In this document: positions 32,390-45,573 of the stretch, one piece after another
Numbering within the stretch: position 1 is the stretch's first letter
Layout: every line of letters starts with the position of its first letter
Origin: Phytoseiulus persimilis
Taxonomy: Eukaryota > Arthropoda > Arachnida > Mesostigmata > Phytoseiidae
Direction of reading: 5' to 3'
DNA: 64,000 nucleotides
NCBI GenBank assembly: GCA_037576195.1
Contig: CM075102.1
Span: forward strand, 48,666,745-48,730,744
Program-made: the position numbers and the translations under genes
The notes under the pieces: model-generated
The model's input: the letters and a program-made list of their open reading frames with translations, nothing else
Told to the model about the DNA's origin: nothing
The model's database searches: none

Positions 32390-34450
32390 TCTTACCTTGC
32401 GAACATGGACGCCCGGGAGGGCCAGGTGGTGTAGGTGTCCGCGGGGTCTGTTTAGTGGTAGGGGCTGCAAGAAGGACCTGAATGGTAAAGGGTCTTAGAC
32501 TCTCATCTCTGTAGGATATGATTGTGGAAGCGAAGCGGCTGATTTGTGTCCAAGCTTTCCAGTCTCTTGGCATAAGCTGGACTAACTCCGCGACGGTGAG
32601 TGCGCTCGACAGGCCTGAGATCCTGGGGAGTTCAATGCGAAGAAACTCTGTCTCCGGACAGGATTCAAAGATGTGCGCGACTGAGTCGTCGATACCAGTT
32701 TGGCAGAGGAGGCATGTCGGGGATGAGCGCTTCCGGATCCTCGCTAGGTCAGCGCCGAATGAGCCGTGTTCCGACAGCATTTGAGGCAGCAGGTATGTGA
32801 GGACACCGTGCTTGCTTGAGACCAAAGGGGCGATTTGACGGATGACAGACGCCGTCCAATAGGTGGGTTCTCCGGCAGAGATCGATGACCATCGTCGCTG
32901 CCACTCGGTCCTTGCCTCATCTTTTCAAATGGGGGAGTCTGGCGGGTATAAGGATCTGCGGTCGCCCCTGCCAAGACTTCAACGGCTGCTGTTGAGGTCG
33001 TCCTCTTTGCCCGGGAAGAACCGAGTGCCAGGGGTCTCTGCGTGAAGTCGAGCAGTGCTTGCACGGTCTTTTTGACCGTACAAAGATCGGAGAAGCGTAG
33101 AGCATTGCGCTGTCGGCTGCTGAGGCAATTGCTCTTCGTCTGAAGTCGGCCGCTGCCCTGGTATGGTGAGTCCCAGTTAGTCCTGAGTCCGGGACCGTTC
33201 TCAGGTACTTCGCTGTCCGGGAGAGTTCGACGGGGTGGCCATCCACTCGAAAGTGCAGATCCGGGCAACGCTTCTTGCGGTTCAGTATGAGGGCGACGGT
33301 TTGGCCGGTGCCATTTGGAGGCCTTGAGGGCGCATCCAAGCTGATACGTTTTCAAGCGCCTCGTTAGCATGAGCTTTCAGAAACGCCGGGTCCCTACCTG
33401 AAATGACTAGGGCCAGGTCGTCCGCAGGAGCCTGCGAGGTGACGGAGACTGAATGAGGGAGATTCGAGACGTCGTTGTCCGCTATGTTCCAGGGAAGCGG
33501 CTCCAGGATTGAGCCCTGGGCACTCCCGCCGTTCGATCCGACAAGTACGATGCTAGGCATCCCCTGAGATAGGTAGAGACCCCGGCAGAATCAAGGGTCA
33601 TGTTGATGGCGTCCCATGAGATAGTGCTGAAGGCGTTTCTGACATGGAGCAGGACCATTAGACAACGGATTCAGACCCGGCTCGAGGTCCGAGGCGGCCA
33701 AGGTATTGGCTATCTCGAGCACCTTACCGATAGGCATGTGTGTAGGATAGCCCTGCAGGAAACCGAACTGGTGCGGAGAGATGAAGTTCGATTCGTCGAG
33801 GTCGCTGTCAATGCGAGAACAAGGGAGATGTTCTTGCTTTGGACTCGGCGGAAAGGCAGGTTATGGGCTGGAATGCAGATGGGCCTGACGGAGCTCCCGG
33901 CTTGGGGACCAGGAATAGTCTCGTGACCTTCCAATCCGGCGCCCATACACCTGTAGAGAAAATTCATTCCATCATCTCGGCGAGGGCGGAAATATGGGCG
34001 TTAGAAGGCGTTTCATAACTTCCATAGGGATGCCCTCGGGCCCGAAGCCTTGCGTGGCTTCAAGCGGCCACCTATGGAGGTGAGCACGTTATTTGAGACG
34101 CGGTCGTACGCAAAGGAGTCGGGTTCGGGAAAAGACAAAGGGGATGGAGTGGCATATACAGGGAAGAGGGCTCTTCATACCTCCTGAGTCTCCCCAGGGC
34201 TGAGGATCGGTGAGGATTTGCGCAGTTTCCCCGTCGCAATTTTGTAGTCGGAAGGGATGGTCCTCTTCGTTGAGGTCCTCGAGATGTAGTTTCCAACAGC
34301 GCCGTTTGCTCGCGCGTATGATCTTCTAGAGGGTTTTCCGTGCGGCTTGGTACCCCTCTCTGGGGGAGCGAGTGCAGGTTGCCCGCGGTACCTGAGTGAG
34401 TGAACGTGCGCCGTCCCTCCTTGCGGCTACGACCTCCTCGCACCACCGAT
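32390..34450 (-). mobile_element. decayed R1-like LINE fragment
   Basis: On the minus strand, from high to low coordinate: an upstream RT segment (about 34.45-34.07 kb), a block read as VTRLFLVPKPG near 33.9 kb with a frameshift, GSAQGSILEPLPWNIADNDV and ADDLALVISGRDP at 33.53-33.38 kb (altered PQG and xADD boxes), then the thumb region and the C-terminal LSEHGSFGADLARIRKR with CLLCQTGIDDSVAHIFESC (C-x2-C-x8-H-x4-C) at 32.78-32.65 kb. The HGSF plus CCHC ending is characteristic of R1-clade and related arthropod elements. Stops and frameshifts show it is dead. No rDNA target was seen, so it is either not a true R1 or it transposed out of the array. Confidence 0.72.
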
Positions 34451-34990
34451 TCTTGGGGGCGCGCCGGCGACCGCGACGAGCAGACCCGAGCCTAACCTAA
34501 CCTCACTTATCCTCGCCACGGCGCGACCATATCCCTTTCAGATACCACATGGAGAGGATGCTCGGCGACGGTCGTCTACTCGTGGAACGGCTACCACCGC
34601 GATCTCATTCTCAAGGTCTGGAAGTCTTCCCGGATTTTCGCCCAACCCGTCGATCGCATCCCGCTGACCGAGCTGTGGGGGCAGGAATAGATGAGTCTGA
34701 GTGGTCGACAAGTGAACTCACTCTACGGGGCGGCTATCATGGACTCGAAGCACAGAAGATTTTGTTCGAATTTGGATGGTGGTTATCGTTCCTGCCAGGC
34801 CATGCCAGTTTCGCGGTACAATAACGGATTCCGCTTGCTGAACGGAATTCGCGGCAGGGTACCCTAGAATTTCCACGATATCCCAGGCAACCCAGGTCAG
34901 TACCGAAAAGCATTGGCCCCGCTGGGGTCGCTTTTTCTGGGAACTTCGATTTCAGCGGATTCGGAAAGTGAATTTCCAACCCACCGAGCA

Positions 34991-35204
34991 GACATAATTT
35001 TCCGTAGTACGGAGTACGGCAATTGAATTCCGTACCGGCCCAGTACGACAATTTGATTTCCGTACTTCCTGGTACGGAAATTCATTTTCGCCGCCCCGGT
35101 ACGGAAAATGAATTGCCGTACTGGGCCGGTACGGAAATTGAATTGTCGTACTGGGCCGGTACGGATATTCAATTGCCGTACTCCGTACTACGGAAAATGA
35201 TGTC
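34991..35204. repeat. foldback element of inverted GTACGG repeats
   Basis: The two ends are reverse complements over about 85 bp each with few differences. The outer left end GACATAATTTTCCGTAGTAC matches the complement of the right end through 35204, with one mismatch in the outer 35 bp. Inside, units with GTACGGAAATTGAATTG and CCGTACTGGGCCGGTACGG recur in both orientations. No ORF. It could be a MITE or foldback transposon, or a palindromic satellite unit. Confidence 0.7.
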
Positions 35205-38200
35205 TACCACCGAGACTATGCGAGATTATGCTGCTCATTCCGGAGACTCGTCACATATCTGATACCCAGAGATGGGCCCTTGAGATGGAATCCGATTCGA
35301 CGAATCCGGGCTCGGAAGCAGATTCAGATTCAACGCGCAGTTTCGGATCCGAGCCAAGACTGTGAATCAATCTCAATCAGAATCTGCCCACCAGTGCTCT
35401 CGGAAGGATTTGGGGTCACTCTGATCGTGGTTGTCGTTCCTCATGGGGTATATTGCGGCTTCATGTTGATTCGTCAAGCTATTCGAATCCGTGCCCCGCG
35501 AAGAATTCGCGAGCCACGAGAGGAGTCTAGTGGCTGAAACTGGATTCATCTCTCCCAGATCGAAGGGAAGCGTTCAGAGTAGAAAGAAGCCCCGCTGGCA
35601 GGAAGCGGTCTCGGTGATGGTCGGATAAGGTTGCTTCGGAATGAGACCATCAACAGGATATGGACCACCGTCTAGATATCGAACTCGTCCCGTCTACTCG
35701 TCGTTTTGAATCGCCAACACAACTGTCCCGGAATCACGCGTTGCAGAAGCTCCATTTAGGAACCTACCGGCATTGACGTCTTAAAATGAAGAGCCGTGAG
35801 CGGCCGTCACGAGCACTCTAGGCGCTCAATTGACCACTCGATCCGGCTTCGTGCGGTTCCATGCCGCTCTCCAAGAAATGCAGAGACTCCCGTGCGTAGC
35901 GTTCTCGGGTACGTCAGTATCAGCCATAACCGTGCCGGAGCCACGTACTTGGCAGCTTTCGCCTGTCGTCTCATCTTCAACATCAGTCTCCTGCGGTGCC
36001 GCTGCTGAGGGCGGCGTTTGTGTCAAGTCACCTTGACGGAAGCCGTTGTGGGATCATCAGCTATACATATGAGTGACGCCTGTGTGCCCCCTGCTTCCAG
36101 ATAACCTAGATTCGCTTTCCTCGCGTTCATCGTTTGGACTCGACAAGTTACATCCAGTTTAACTTCATTTATTTGTCGGCGAATGGAGAACTGCAGGCAT
36201 TTTACTACGCTGATTCGAGCCGAGCCAACCGAAGACTATGGTCATGAAGTAAGAGGGTGTGGGAGGACGAGCGACACACGTCAAGGATGCCATCCTCCTT
36301 ACAAAGGGCTGTTTGAGAGCTTCGTTGATGAGCAGCTGGTTACGGGGCTCAAGTTATGAACGGACCGATCGCGTCTTGGCCCGTCCCTCATCGAAGGGTG
36401 GTAGAATGGTGAAAGATTGCTGAACCTCAGCCATTGCATCACACTGCAAAATCCTGGAAGAGGAATACTTTCAGTGGCGATATCGAGCCACCCTCAGAGA
36501 TCAGAGCCTATCTTCAACCATCCGATGGCGGCTGCGCGCATCCATAAGTACATACATCATATTGTGGCACAAGAACAGGGTTTTCAATTGTAGTTTCAAT
36601 TCTAGAAATCAGACTCCCAGGTAGAGAGGTCGATGGAAGTGGTCGATCCCGAATCCGTCACAGCGATGCGAAAACAGAGACTAGTGAGGAGCCCCTTGGA
36701 GAAACCTCGGGATGATGTCCCAATTGACCAAAGTGTTGAGCCCGGGGAATTCGATTGAATCGGTCTTCTGCGTTCAGTAGCGTCGCCAGCAGGTAAATGG
36801 AAAAATGATATCGTACCACCCTTCGCGATGCTGTGTGAGAGAATCGTAATGTTATTCCATCGTATATCACAAAGAGAATGGGATCAAGCATGAGGCAATC
36901 TTTGAAACATCTGGAGTCCCTTAACTCACTCACATAGTCCATATAGAGATTCCTAGATTTCATGAGAATCTAACCTAACTAAGAGAAAATCCTGGCACCG
37001 CCACTGGATATGGATCATGGGAAACACATCGAGGCATCGTATCGTAGCCCGGAAAACTCAAGCCGATATTTCAAAGCGCAGATGTAGTTTGGAGACTCGA
37101 TTTCCCATGATTTACGTCAGTTTGAAGCTCGCATTGTGATGGCATGGAGTCGGCGCGGCTCCAATTTTTTGACCGACGACCGACACAGGCAGAAACATGC
37201 ATAGCTCTCGAACTAGTACAATATGATTTGCTGCGAAACTCACGCGGCACGGATCTCGTAAACCGTATTTCTCTGACTGCTATCACGCTCAATTATGGAT
37301 CAGAAAGCTTCCGAAAATCTTCGCGCCGGTGATTGATGACTTCTTCCGTCTCTGAATGAGAAAGCCCGCTGAGCTAATTCAGAGGGCTTGATGCTTCATT
37401 ATAACACCAAAACGGCCTCACTGGCCCATAACGACGATATTCCAGACTCAGCGCAGTTCGCGTTCAGAGGCACACTGAATTTATCCATCGATTTCTTTCC
37501 AGACTCGGCTCGAATTCAGAAGAGAGACATGTAGTCGCCGAGCGCCGCTGCGGTTCCTCGTACCGGCTCTCAATGATGACAAAAGATGACGCTGGCCATT
37601 GAATTTTTCACAGGAATATGTTTTAGACGCTGGACTGCCCGGACTTGAGGAGTTTTGAGCCCTGCTTTCCCGGTGCACAGGATGGAGATTGGTAGTTCAA
37701 GGATTGCTCATTCCTCAAGTGCTGCTTACTGACAAAAAACCGGTTTCGCCCGGTTCAAGGAACGTGAATGACCCAATTTATCTCGAACGAAAGAGATCGT
37801 TCCGTGTAATGAAGGAGCTTCCACGAGGAATCCAACTGCAGACTCTATCCAAGTAAGGAGTCGATGGTCTGGTGCGATGGAGCAGAGCACATGCAACATT
37901 CTCAAATCGTTTTCGAATACGCGAGCCAACAACGAGAAGCGAGTGTATGGAGCGCCCGGAGATATGGTGATCGGCGTAAATCTGCTGGAACGGGAACGGA
38001 CATGCTACATTAAATGGTGCCTAGAATCCCTCTGAATGCTCATGACCATGACGTTTTGTATTCCACGAAGTCTGTAATCTGAAGTCATGTAGTTTCCGGA
38101 AAAATAATATTAACGGGATATGTGTATACGATCGCGCGCCTCATCCAGCTGTTATTCGCGATTCCCCACTCGGAACCACTGCTGACATTACGAAATCCTG

Positions 38201-40556
38201 CTCAAGAAAATCCAAGAACAACGTCCGTACGCCTCTCGAATTAGGCCTGTCCGAGAAACTGGCACCTGTGTGTCTGATCAAAAACGAGTGTGGAGTCCGA
38301 TAGTTCATCACGGCTAACAAGGTTCGAAACAGAAACAGCGCAAAACAACGACTATTGGAATCTGAGGGAACAGTTTTGATCGTTAAGATGGTTATTGGAT
38401 TCATTCCTCACGGTGAAGGGAAAGAAACGCATAGAGCAGAACCAGGTCCATGCACTGCTAGATCGGACCCCGAGAATCACATCCTGTTTATCAGTCACAC
38501 GATCGCGCCGCGGAGCACTGCCGAGGGAGGTTAATTTCGCTTCCGTGGAAAAAATAACATATTTCATCGCCGTCCGTATTTCGGGGTTTGTTGCGAGACG
38601 GCAGTGTAACGAGATAAGGAGACTGCTCTCCGTTATTCGGTCCAGCTTGCCAGGACCGGAATAACTTGGCAAACGGGTTGGACACGGGTCTCTCAGAACC
38701 TATCTTTCCACGTCTCTTGGTACGCATTGCCTGTCAGAAAAGAGTTGGGTCCCGAGAGTCACGTTAGATAGATCACGAGTGCTCATAGCACGCGACCTCT
38801 CGGGCATGAAAATGGAATAGTGAGAAACACCACTCAGAAGATGGCACTCAAGCGACCAATGCCGTCTGCAGGGACGCGATACTTTCATTGCCACCTCCGT
38901 TGAAGCTACTCTTGGACGTCAACTCAGTTCGGAGTCACATGTTTCGCCAACTACGAGGAATTCCGAACGCTTTCTGAGATGTCTCAGTACGATTGCGAAC
39001 GCTTCTGTTTCGCAACGGTTTCCGAGTATCGACCGATTCACTAGATGCTGGTAAATGCGAGTACCTCGAGGCTCTCACAATCTTCTCAAAGAAAACCGGT
39101 TTTGACTGGTAACATCGCAAGTGAACTCCCGGGCGACTTTCTTGTTTGAGATTTGTATCTGACAAGAGCTCTTCCCGTATCAACCTATTTCGGCTTGCCA
39201 TCGCCTGTCGACAACAGCGCAGTGGAAATTTCTGGTTCGGCCGCATCTAACCGGTTGGAATGGAATTTGGAGCCTCCGCCAGTGACGTAGTGCTAGAATC
39301 GGTCGCGTTCGAAAGGTGGCACGGCGTCGACGGCTGCAGGGACGTGCGGCATTCCGCTCCCAGTCGGGAAACGACTTCGAAACAAAGGCGCTCTCTAATC
39401 CCCATATCTCAGCTCCTAGAGGGCGTACAGCAGACATAGGGCAGCTCATATCCGTGGAATTCATTCTCTCAGATCCTTCTGAGCGTTTGGGAAACGGGTC
39501 CAACTAGCGACGCCGCGGACAATAATTCTGAGATATCCAACTATCGAGGACTCGTTTTCCGGAGATGACTTCCAGAGTTGTGATCCACAGTAGCCTTGAC
39601 AGCATCAACGAGCCCGTTTCAGCAGCCTCCATTCGGCCTCTTCACGGAATTCGCCCTCGAGTTGTGTTCCAGAGGGGAAATTATGCTTTCGCTTCTCTCG
39701 CAGAGGAGTAAACGCTGGGCTTCCGACAGCTGTCCTCTCCGCGGAATCCGGGAACGGAGCCGAAGTTGTGCTTGGCTCAAAAAAAAAGCTGTATCTCATA
39801 GAAACCCCCGTGCGCCGCTGTTGAGCATGTGAAGAATAATTCAGCTGACTTTTTTGGTAAAGCACTCGAAATTTATTAGATTTCATATGAGGTAGATAGT
39901 GGTGAACCAGAGAACTGTATCACATGGGAGAGTTGTTGAGTTTTCTCGCCATTCTCCATCGGAAACTATTGAAAATAGCGTTGTTCTTCGCTCGTGGAAT
40001 GGTATATTGTATACCAGAACGAGTATTTGTGCGCTTTGATTCGAGGAAGTTGGAAAAGTCGGGGTTCCTGACAAACTGTTGAAAGAGTCGACGGTCATTC
40101 GAGTCCAACATGTCAGAGATCTCACGCAACGGAATCTCAGGCGGGGCGCGTCACATCAGTGTCCTCGAGAGTTCCGATCCTTGACGTTCTCAGGCAAAGG
40201 GATCGCAACGGTGCGACGTTTGTTCTCCTCCCAAACTCAATCGTAGAGAACTTGACGCTGATTCCCTGCAGATGCTCGCCTCGGAGATCTTCATCAACAC
40301 ACTCCATGTAGATTGCCTAAAACCGGCGCGGAGTCGTTTGCGTGGTATATCTCAGCGACCATTACATAACCAGACTGTAGGTTGTCAACTACGCGCGTGG
40401 GCTTGCTTTTTCCAGCGAACTCAATCGAAGCATTGTGTGATCGTCGTGGTGCCAGGTTGCCCCACCAGGCTCCACAGTGCACGGGAGCGTTGTTGTGGAG
40501 AGGGCTGTACGAGATCTTCGAAAGACACGCTTTAAAAGAGATCCACAAGTCAGTTC
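35205..40556. other. intergenic, nothing recognised
   Basis: Over 5 kb with short ORFs on both strands and no domain, splice pattern, RNA gene or repeat that I can support. The immediate 5' flank of the aminotransferase gene is included. Confidence 0.4.
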
Positions 40557-40601
40557 ATGCTCGCAGGAAGTCAAACATCGTTCTCAGAAAAGGAGCTCAT
40601 C

Positions 40602-42222
40602 ATGGCGAGCACATTAGCAACTAGAACGCTAGCTAATCTAGCCGCTAAAGTGGCTCCCTGCAGCGTGCCTGCACAACTCAAGTACTGTGATTTGGAGATG
40701 TATCAGCAGCCGAAGGAGTTGCGGCAGGAAAAACCGGATTTTGACAAACTGGAGTGCGGTCATCAGTTCGCCGATCACATGTTCGAATGCTATTGGAACG
40801 GCGAAAACGGCTGGATGAAGCCTAGGATATCTCCGCTCCATAATCTCAACCTCCACCCCGCAGCCAAAGTGTTCCACTACGGACAGGAGGTGCTCATTCA
40901 TTCACCGAGCAAAGCCAAAATAAGAGAATGAGGTCGATTGAGGTTGCTCAGCTCCGATGTTTGTCTGTTGCAGTTGTTCGAAGGCCTGAAAGCTTACAGA
41001 GGCGTTGATGGCAGAATCCGACTGTTTAGACCGCAGTTGAACATCAACCGCTTGCTCGGTTCCGCCGAGAGAGTTGGACTCCCGGTAGGTCCTAATACCA
41101 TCGGGAGTACATCATATCGAATCCATAATTGGAAAATTTCGAGCTTGAAACATTTTTTCACAAAAACACTCATCCATCTCATCCAGAATTTCGATGGGGG
41201 AGACTTCCTCAAGTGCCTCGTGCAGCTTCTGAAAGTTGACTCCGAGTGGGTACCAAACTTCGCTAAGGGTTCACTCTACATCCGGCCGACATTCCTCGGC
41301 ATCGAGCCCCGGCTCGGAATCGGTCGCTCAATGGACGCCGTGCTCTACATCATTTGCAGTCCAGCCGCGGGGACATTTTCCACGACCGCGAGACCTGTAC
41401 ATCTGTTTGCCGACCCCCAATTCGTGAGAGCGTGGCCGGGAGGGACCGGGGACAAGAAGCTCGGATGGTGAGTCCCCCTCCTCGCTGATTCGAGTTTTCC
41501 GGGACCAGTTGGTTTCGTAGGAAGGCCGTAGTTTCTAGATAGCACTTGAGAATGAAAGTCTCAATTCTCCGCTCAGTAACTACACGTCCACCCTGATGGT
41601 TCAGAAGGAAGCGGAACGCCTGGGTCTGGATCAAGTGCTCTGGCTTTTCGGACCCGATCACAGGATAACGGAAGCAGGAGCCTCGAATATTTTCATGCTC
41701 ATGAAGGATGACGCGGGCAACTTTGAGCTCATCACACCGCCCTTGAACGGGATTATTCTGCCGGGGATAAATAGACAGTCTATTCTTGACCTGACCAGAG
41801 ATTGGGTGAGTCCTTAAGGACAGTCCTGCGCTTGAAACCGCGTCACACGTGCTCCGTTACGATAGCGGCGGATATGGGGCACATTCAGGCGTCGATCTTC
41901 CAATCTGGTCAAGTGATTTGGAGAAAACTGAATGTGAACGTTCTCTCGACAGGACGAGTTCAAAGTGAGCGAACGTGAGGTGACCATGCAAGAGCTTCGA
42001 GACCGTCTTGGAAGAGGCCAGCTTCTGGAAATGTTTGGATGCGGAACGGCGTCGGCCATATCGCCCATAGAGCGCATAGTTTTTAAAAAAGATGGCACGC
42101 TCATCGATCTTCGATTGCCGACCACGCAGCAACCAGACCCCCTTCACAAACGAATCTTCAATTTCTTTGTTGACGTGCAACTCGGACGGAAACAGCATGA
42201 GTGGGCCGTGGAAGTTGATTGA
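40602..42222 (+). CDS. BCAT: branched-chain-amino-acid aminotransferase (five exons)
   Basis: Transfers the amino group of Leu, Ile or Val to 2-oxoglutarate using pyridoxal phosphate; first step of branched-chain amino acid breakdown. Exons 40602-40889, 40974-41084, 41187-41467, 41577-41805, 41953-42222 join to 393 codons, the length of mitochondrial BCAT. Family blocks: KVFHYGQELFEGLKAYRG across the first junction, SLYIRPTFLGIEP, WPGGTGDKKLGCNYTSTLMV with the PLP lysine at about residue 224, LWLFGPDHRITEAGASNIF, TPPLNGIILPGINRQSILDL, then MFGCGTASAISPIERI. The mammalian CxxC redox pair in that last block is absent (A-x-x-S). The N-terminus from ATG 40602 is basic, Ala/Leu-rich and without acidic residues, so mitochondrial import is likely; an in-frame ATG at 40557 would lengthen it. 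A GGNY-type Gly is replaced by Cys. Confidence 0.93.
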
Positions 42223-42345
42223 AGTGATACCAAAAACAAGCGACACCGAATGCTGACTCTACCTCAAGTTCCTTGTATATTATGTGAATTCATGTACGTA
42301 TACCTGTATTTATTCAAACACTGCCTGCTGTCGACGGTAACGCAA

Positions 42346-42351
42346 AATAAA
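42346..42351 (+). terminator. polyadenylation signal of the aminotransferase gene
   Basis: AATAAA, 124 bp after the stop codon of the aminotransferase; the only canonical signal close downstream. Confidence 0.55.
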
Positions 42352-43993
42352 TGCCGAAGTGATTGCGAATCATGACGATTTCCTCCCCCGACACTTGTCC
42401 CCCAGACTCTCCGTCCTCAGGAAGACTTCTCTCGACAAAAACCGCAGGGCACTCGAGTCTGTCAGGAGCATCACGATTTCATTGGGGTGCATACCACTTC
42501 CGATCCGGCGCAGAACTCTTCGGCGGTCTACAGGATGGCAATTTTCAGTCAAGAATTTCCGAGCCCGATTTCGTTTCGGCCATAACGTCAAAAATCAAGG
42601 AGTGATCGGAACGGGATATCAAGGCGGCCATTTCATTTGTTATCAGAGTAGAAATGATGAAAATCGCGGTAAGGAGATTGTTTTGAAACTGACGACTTTG
42701 TCCCTTCGAAGGCCCCCAAAAGTTGTCAGAGAAACGTCAATGCTTATCGAATCGGGCTCGCGGGGGTTCGACACGGGGAAAAGAGCCGGTCACTGCCCAG
42801 GAAACCGATTGAAGTTATCTCATTTCCTCTAAAAACGTCAAGCGTTCATGAGCGTCATTTTGGCGATCGAGAACGAGGAACGGGATGAGGGTGAAATTGA
42901 GAATATATTCAGAATATTCGGATGATACGCCCATTTCTGGGTAGCCCAAAGTCTGCCTTATGAGGCACTACTTTTTTGATTGGAAACAGGATTTTTTGCT
43001 TGTGTACACGTATGTGAATCTCGATAACGTTCCGTGTTACGGAAAAATGCCAGATCTTGAAAATTCCATCAAAGACTGAGAATTGTGGGTATAATTATGG
43101 CTGAAAAAGTAGTCCCTAATCTCCCAGTCTCCCAGACTTTCGGGTTATTCTCAACGAGGGAGATATCTTCAATTCCGCTTCGTTGAGGAGTCGCGAGATT
43201 AGAGGCGAGGAAAACGAGCTCAGCCAATGGGCAGTGCTTTGAAAAAGGGGCGGATACGATCGCTCACCATTCCTCGAGGAAACGAGGTGACTTTAGTAGT
43301 CTTCCTTGCGAATAACCGGCTTCCTTTCGCGCGTCGAGTGCGACTCCAGCGAGTCCGATCCGAAATAATCTGACGCTTTCACGATACCTTTCAGGAAGAC
43401 CTCGGAATAAGAATGGGTCCTCTCCGAGTTCTCATCATATCCACTTCAATAAATGATCGAAATGACAGAATGATGAACCGTCGAATCGTGAGAATAGGAG
43501 ATTGAAGATCTAACGAAGCGCCTCTGTATTTTTTATCAACTCTATTTATCAATTCTTCGCGAACAGCTTTGGACCGGTGAAGTCATGGCCGAAACAAAAC
43601 GTTCGAGAGTTCCCGACTTGAAATCGCCACCCTGTGCAGCCTAGACTCTGGACAAGCTTTTCACACATCATCTGATCATCACAATTATTCAATATTTATC
43701 TTGATAACTCTTGGCAAACCTAAATATCGATGCCTCATGTCTGACAGATTTTCGAGTGGAAACTGGACGACGACCTTTCTCGGAACCTGGGACGTGTTCA
43801 GGGGGACCCACTTCCACAATGACCTGAATGTTTTCGAGTACGTGCTGTTTGACCAGGAACGAACTGCAGACACCGTCGTCTCTACCCGAACGTGATCAAT
43901 CGTTAGCGATCGGGAGCAGAGAAGACTCTAGGAAACCACGAGAAGTCAGATTAATCAGATTTCGGAGCTTGTGGCTGATGCACTGCGGCTAAA
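42352..43993. other. intergenic, nothing recognised
   Basis: Short ORFs on both strands without domain signs. It includes the 5' flank of the group 7 allergen-like gene. Confidence 0.4.
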
Positions 43994-45316
43994 ATGTTGC
44001 TCCTCGTCTTCCTCTGCTTTCGTGAGTAGTGTTGGGTACTTGGCGGCCTTGAAACCGAACGCCCATGATTGATTCGCGATGGATACTCGATCGGATGAGG
44101 AGGCGTCCGAAATAAACGAAATAGCACCGACAACTCTTGACGAGTGCCATTCTTTCCTGAAGCCATCTTCAGCGAAAGTCAGCTCGGACTCCTGTGTGCG
44201 AGGGGTAGTGACTTCACGACGAAACTGCTGTTGGCCGTGGTGGATGCGAATCGGCCGTCCTTCAAGGCCGATTCTCCCATTCAGATTCCAGGCTTGGAAG
44301 AGAACTTCGGCCTCGCGCGACTCTATAATTGTAGCGTGAGTTTAGGAGCAGCCATCACTGTATATCTTATCGTCGTTCTCTCTAACCACGCGCTGCATCT
44401 CTAACTCTTTTGGGAAAAGCTTGCAGGGCTCGAGAATACAAACTTCACTGACCCGGTTGAAATTCTTTGTGACGGCGAAGAAATGATGAGTCGCGTGGTA
44501 TTGGGTCTCTACGTTCAGTTGAAGAACTCACAGATAATATGTGAGCTGGCTTTGGGTCTAGCACCAACTCTGGCGGCTCATACGATGGTTGTCATTCAAT
44601 TCGACGAAATGAGACTCTTTGTGGCACTCGAGATTCCGCGTAACAAAAGGGTGAGCATTCGAAAGCTTTAACATATGAACATTTTCAATCGGTGACCGTC
44701 GATCTCTCGCGGATAAAAACGTCATTAGTCGGTGACTGAATGCTCGTTTCGATTGGCCTTCAGTTGATAATTCTCACTCTTGAATGAGCACAACAACTGT
44801 TCATCGAAAGGGAGATGAGTGGAATAATCATGTCACGGTCGAGTTATTTTCGCTCAATTTTTATCCGACTTCGAATCATTGCTCATTGAAACCTAGGAGA
44901 GCGGAAGTTGAACTGTTCTCGAGAGAATATGCTGCGAAGAAACATCTACATCGTCGGGCGAATCGAGAGACAAGGAGGCATGGCTCGACCCAAATCTTCC
45001 AACAACGTCTCGTTTCTAATTCTAGTCGAAGATCAAAACCCGAGCATCGCAGCTGAACGTCAATGCCATCCGCGGGCAAAAAGTCACCTTGAGTGGTCTC
45101 GAGCCGCTCACGTCGCTCCTGAGTCAGGTATCTCTGCACTGTCGAAGAGTCCATGATCGGTATTATGATGAGAAACCCGTTGTTAGCCGACCCTTTATGT
45201 TCCAGATTGCAACCTTTGGTCTGCGGATCACACCCTTCATCACTCGCGCTTTCCTTACGGAGTTTCTGAAAGTGGAAGTCCCGAAAATCTTGGCCAAAGT
45301 CCGGCTGCCCCTCTAA
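43994..45316 (+). CDS. group 7 allergen-like secreted lipid-binding-fold protein (five exons)
   Basis: Exons 43994-44021 (signal start MLLLVFLCF), 44163-44335, 44420-44650, 45053-45127, 45206-45316 join to 206 codons including stop. The order of elements fits mite group 7 allergens, which have a BPI/LBP-like curved fold: LARLYNCSLAGLEN (an internal strand-helix repeat), VVLGLYVQLKNSQIICELAL, MVVIQFDEMRLFVALEIP, then LNVNAIRGQKVTLSGLEPLT and a final amphipathic helix FITRAFLTEFLKVEVPKILA. Length (about 205 aa) is near that of Der p 7 (about 215). I chose the acceptor GAAAAG at 44419 rather than TTGCAG because only it keeps the frame from exon 2. Function (binding a hydrophobic ligand outside the cell) is inferred. 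Alternative: another BPI/takeout-type secreted protein. Confidence 0.62.
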
Positions 45317-45573
45317 GCGAGCGAGTCTCTTAGATCGGGGGAAGCCCGATAGAAACCGATTCCGTTCCGCAAGGACGAGCAATAAATTCCTAGATGATGA
45401 TGCCATCTTTGTTAGGCTCTGAAAATCATCCTCCGCGGGATGACATTCTTAGTTTATTTGCTCCGCTTCCATCGTCACAACGGAGAACTTTCAGGTTAGG
45501 ATACGTGGGATGGGAGTTCACAGTCTATGTACAAGTTAGAATAGGTTCCGCGTTCTGGCGATTCCTGAGGCAT

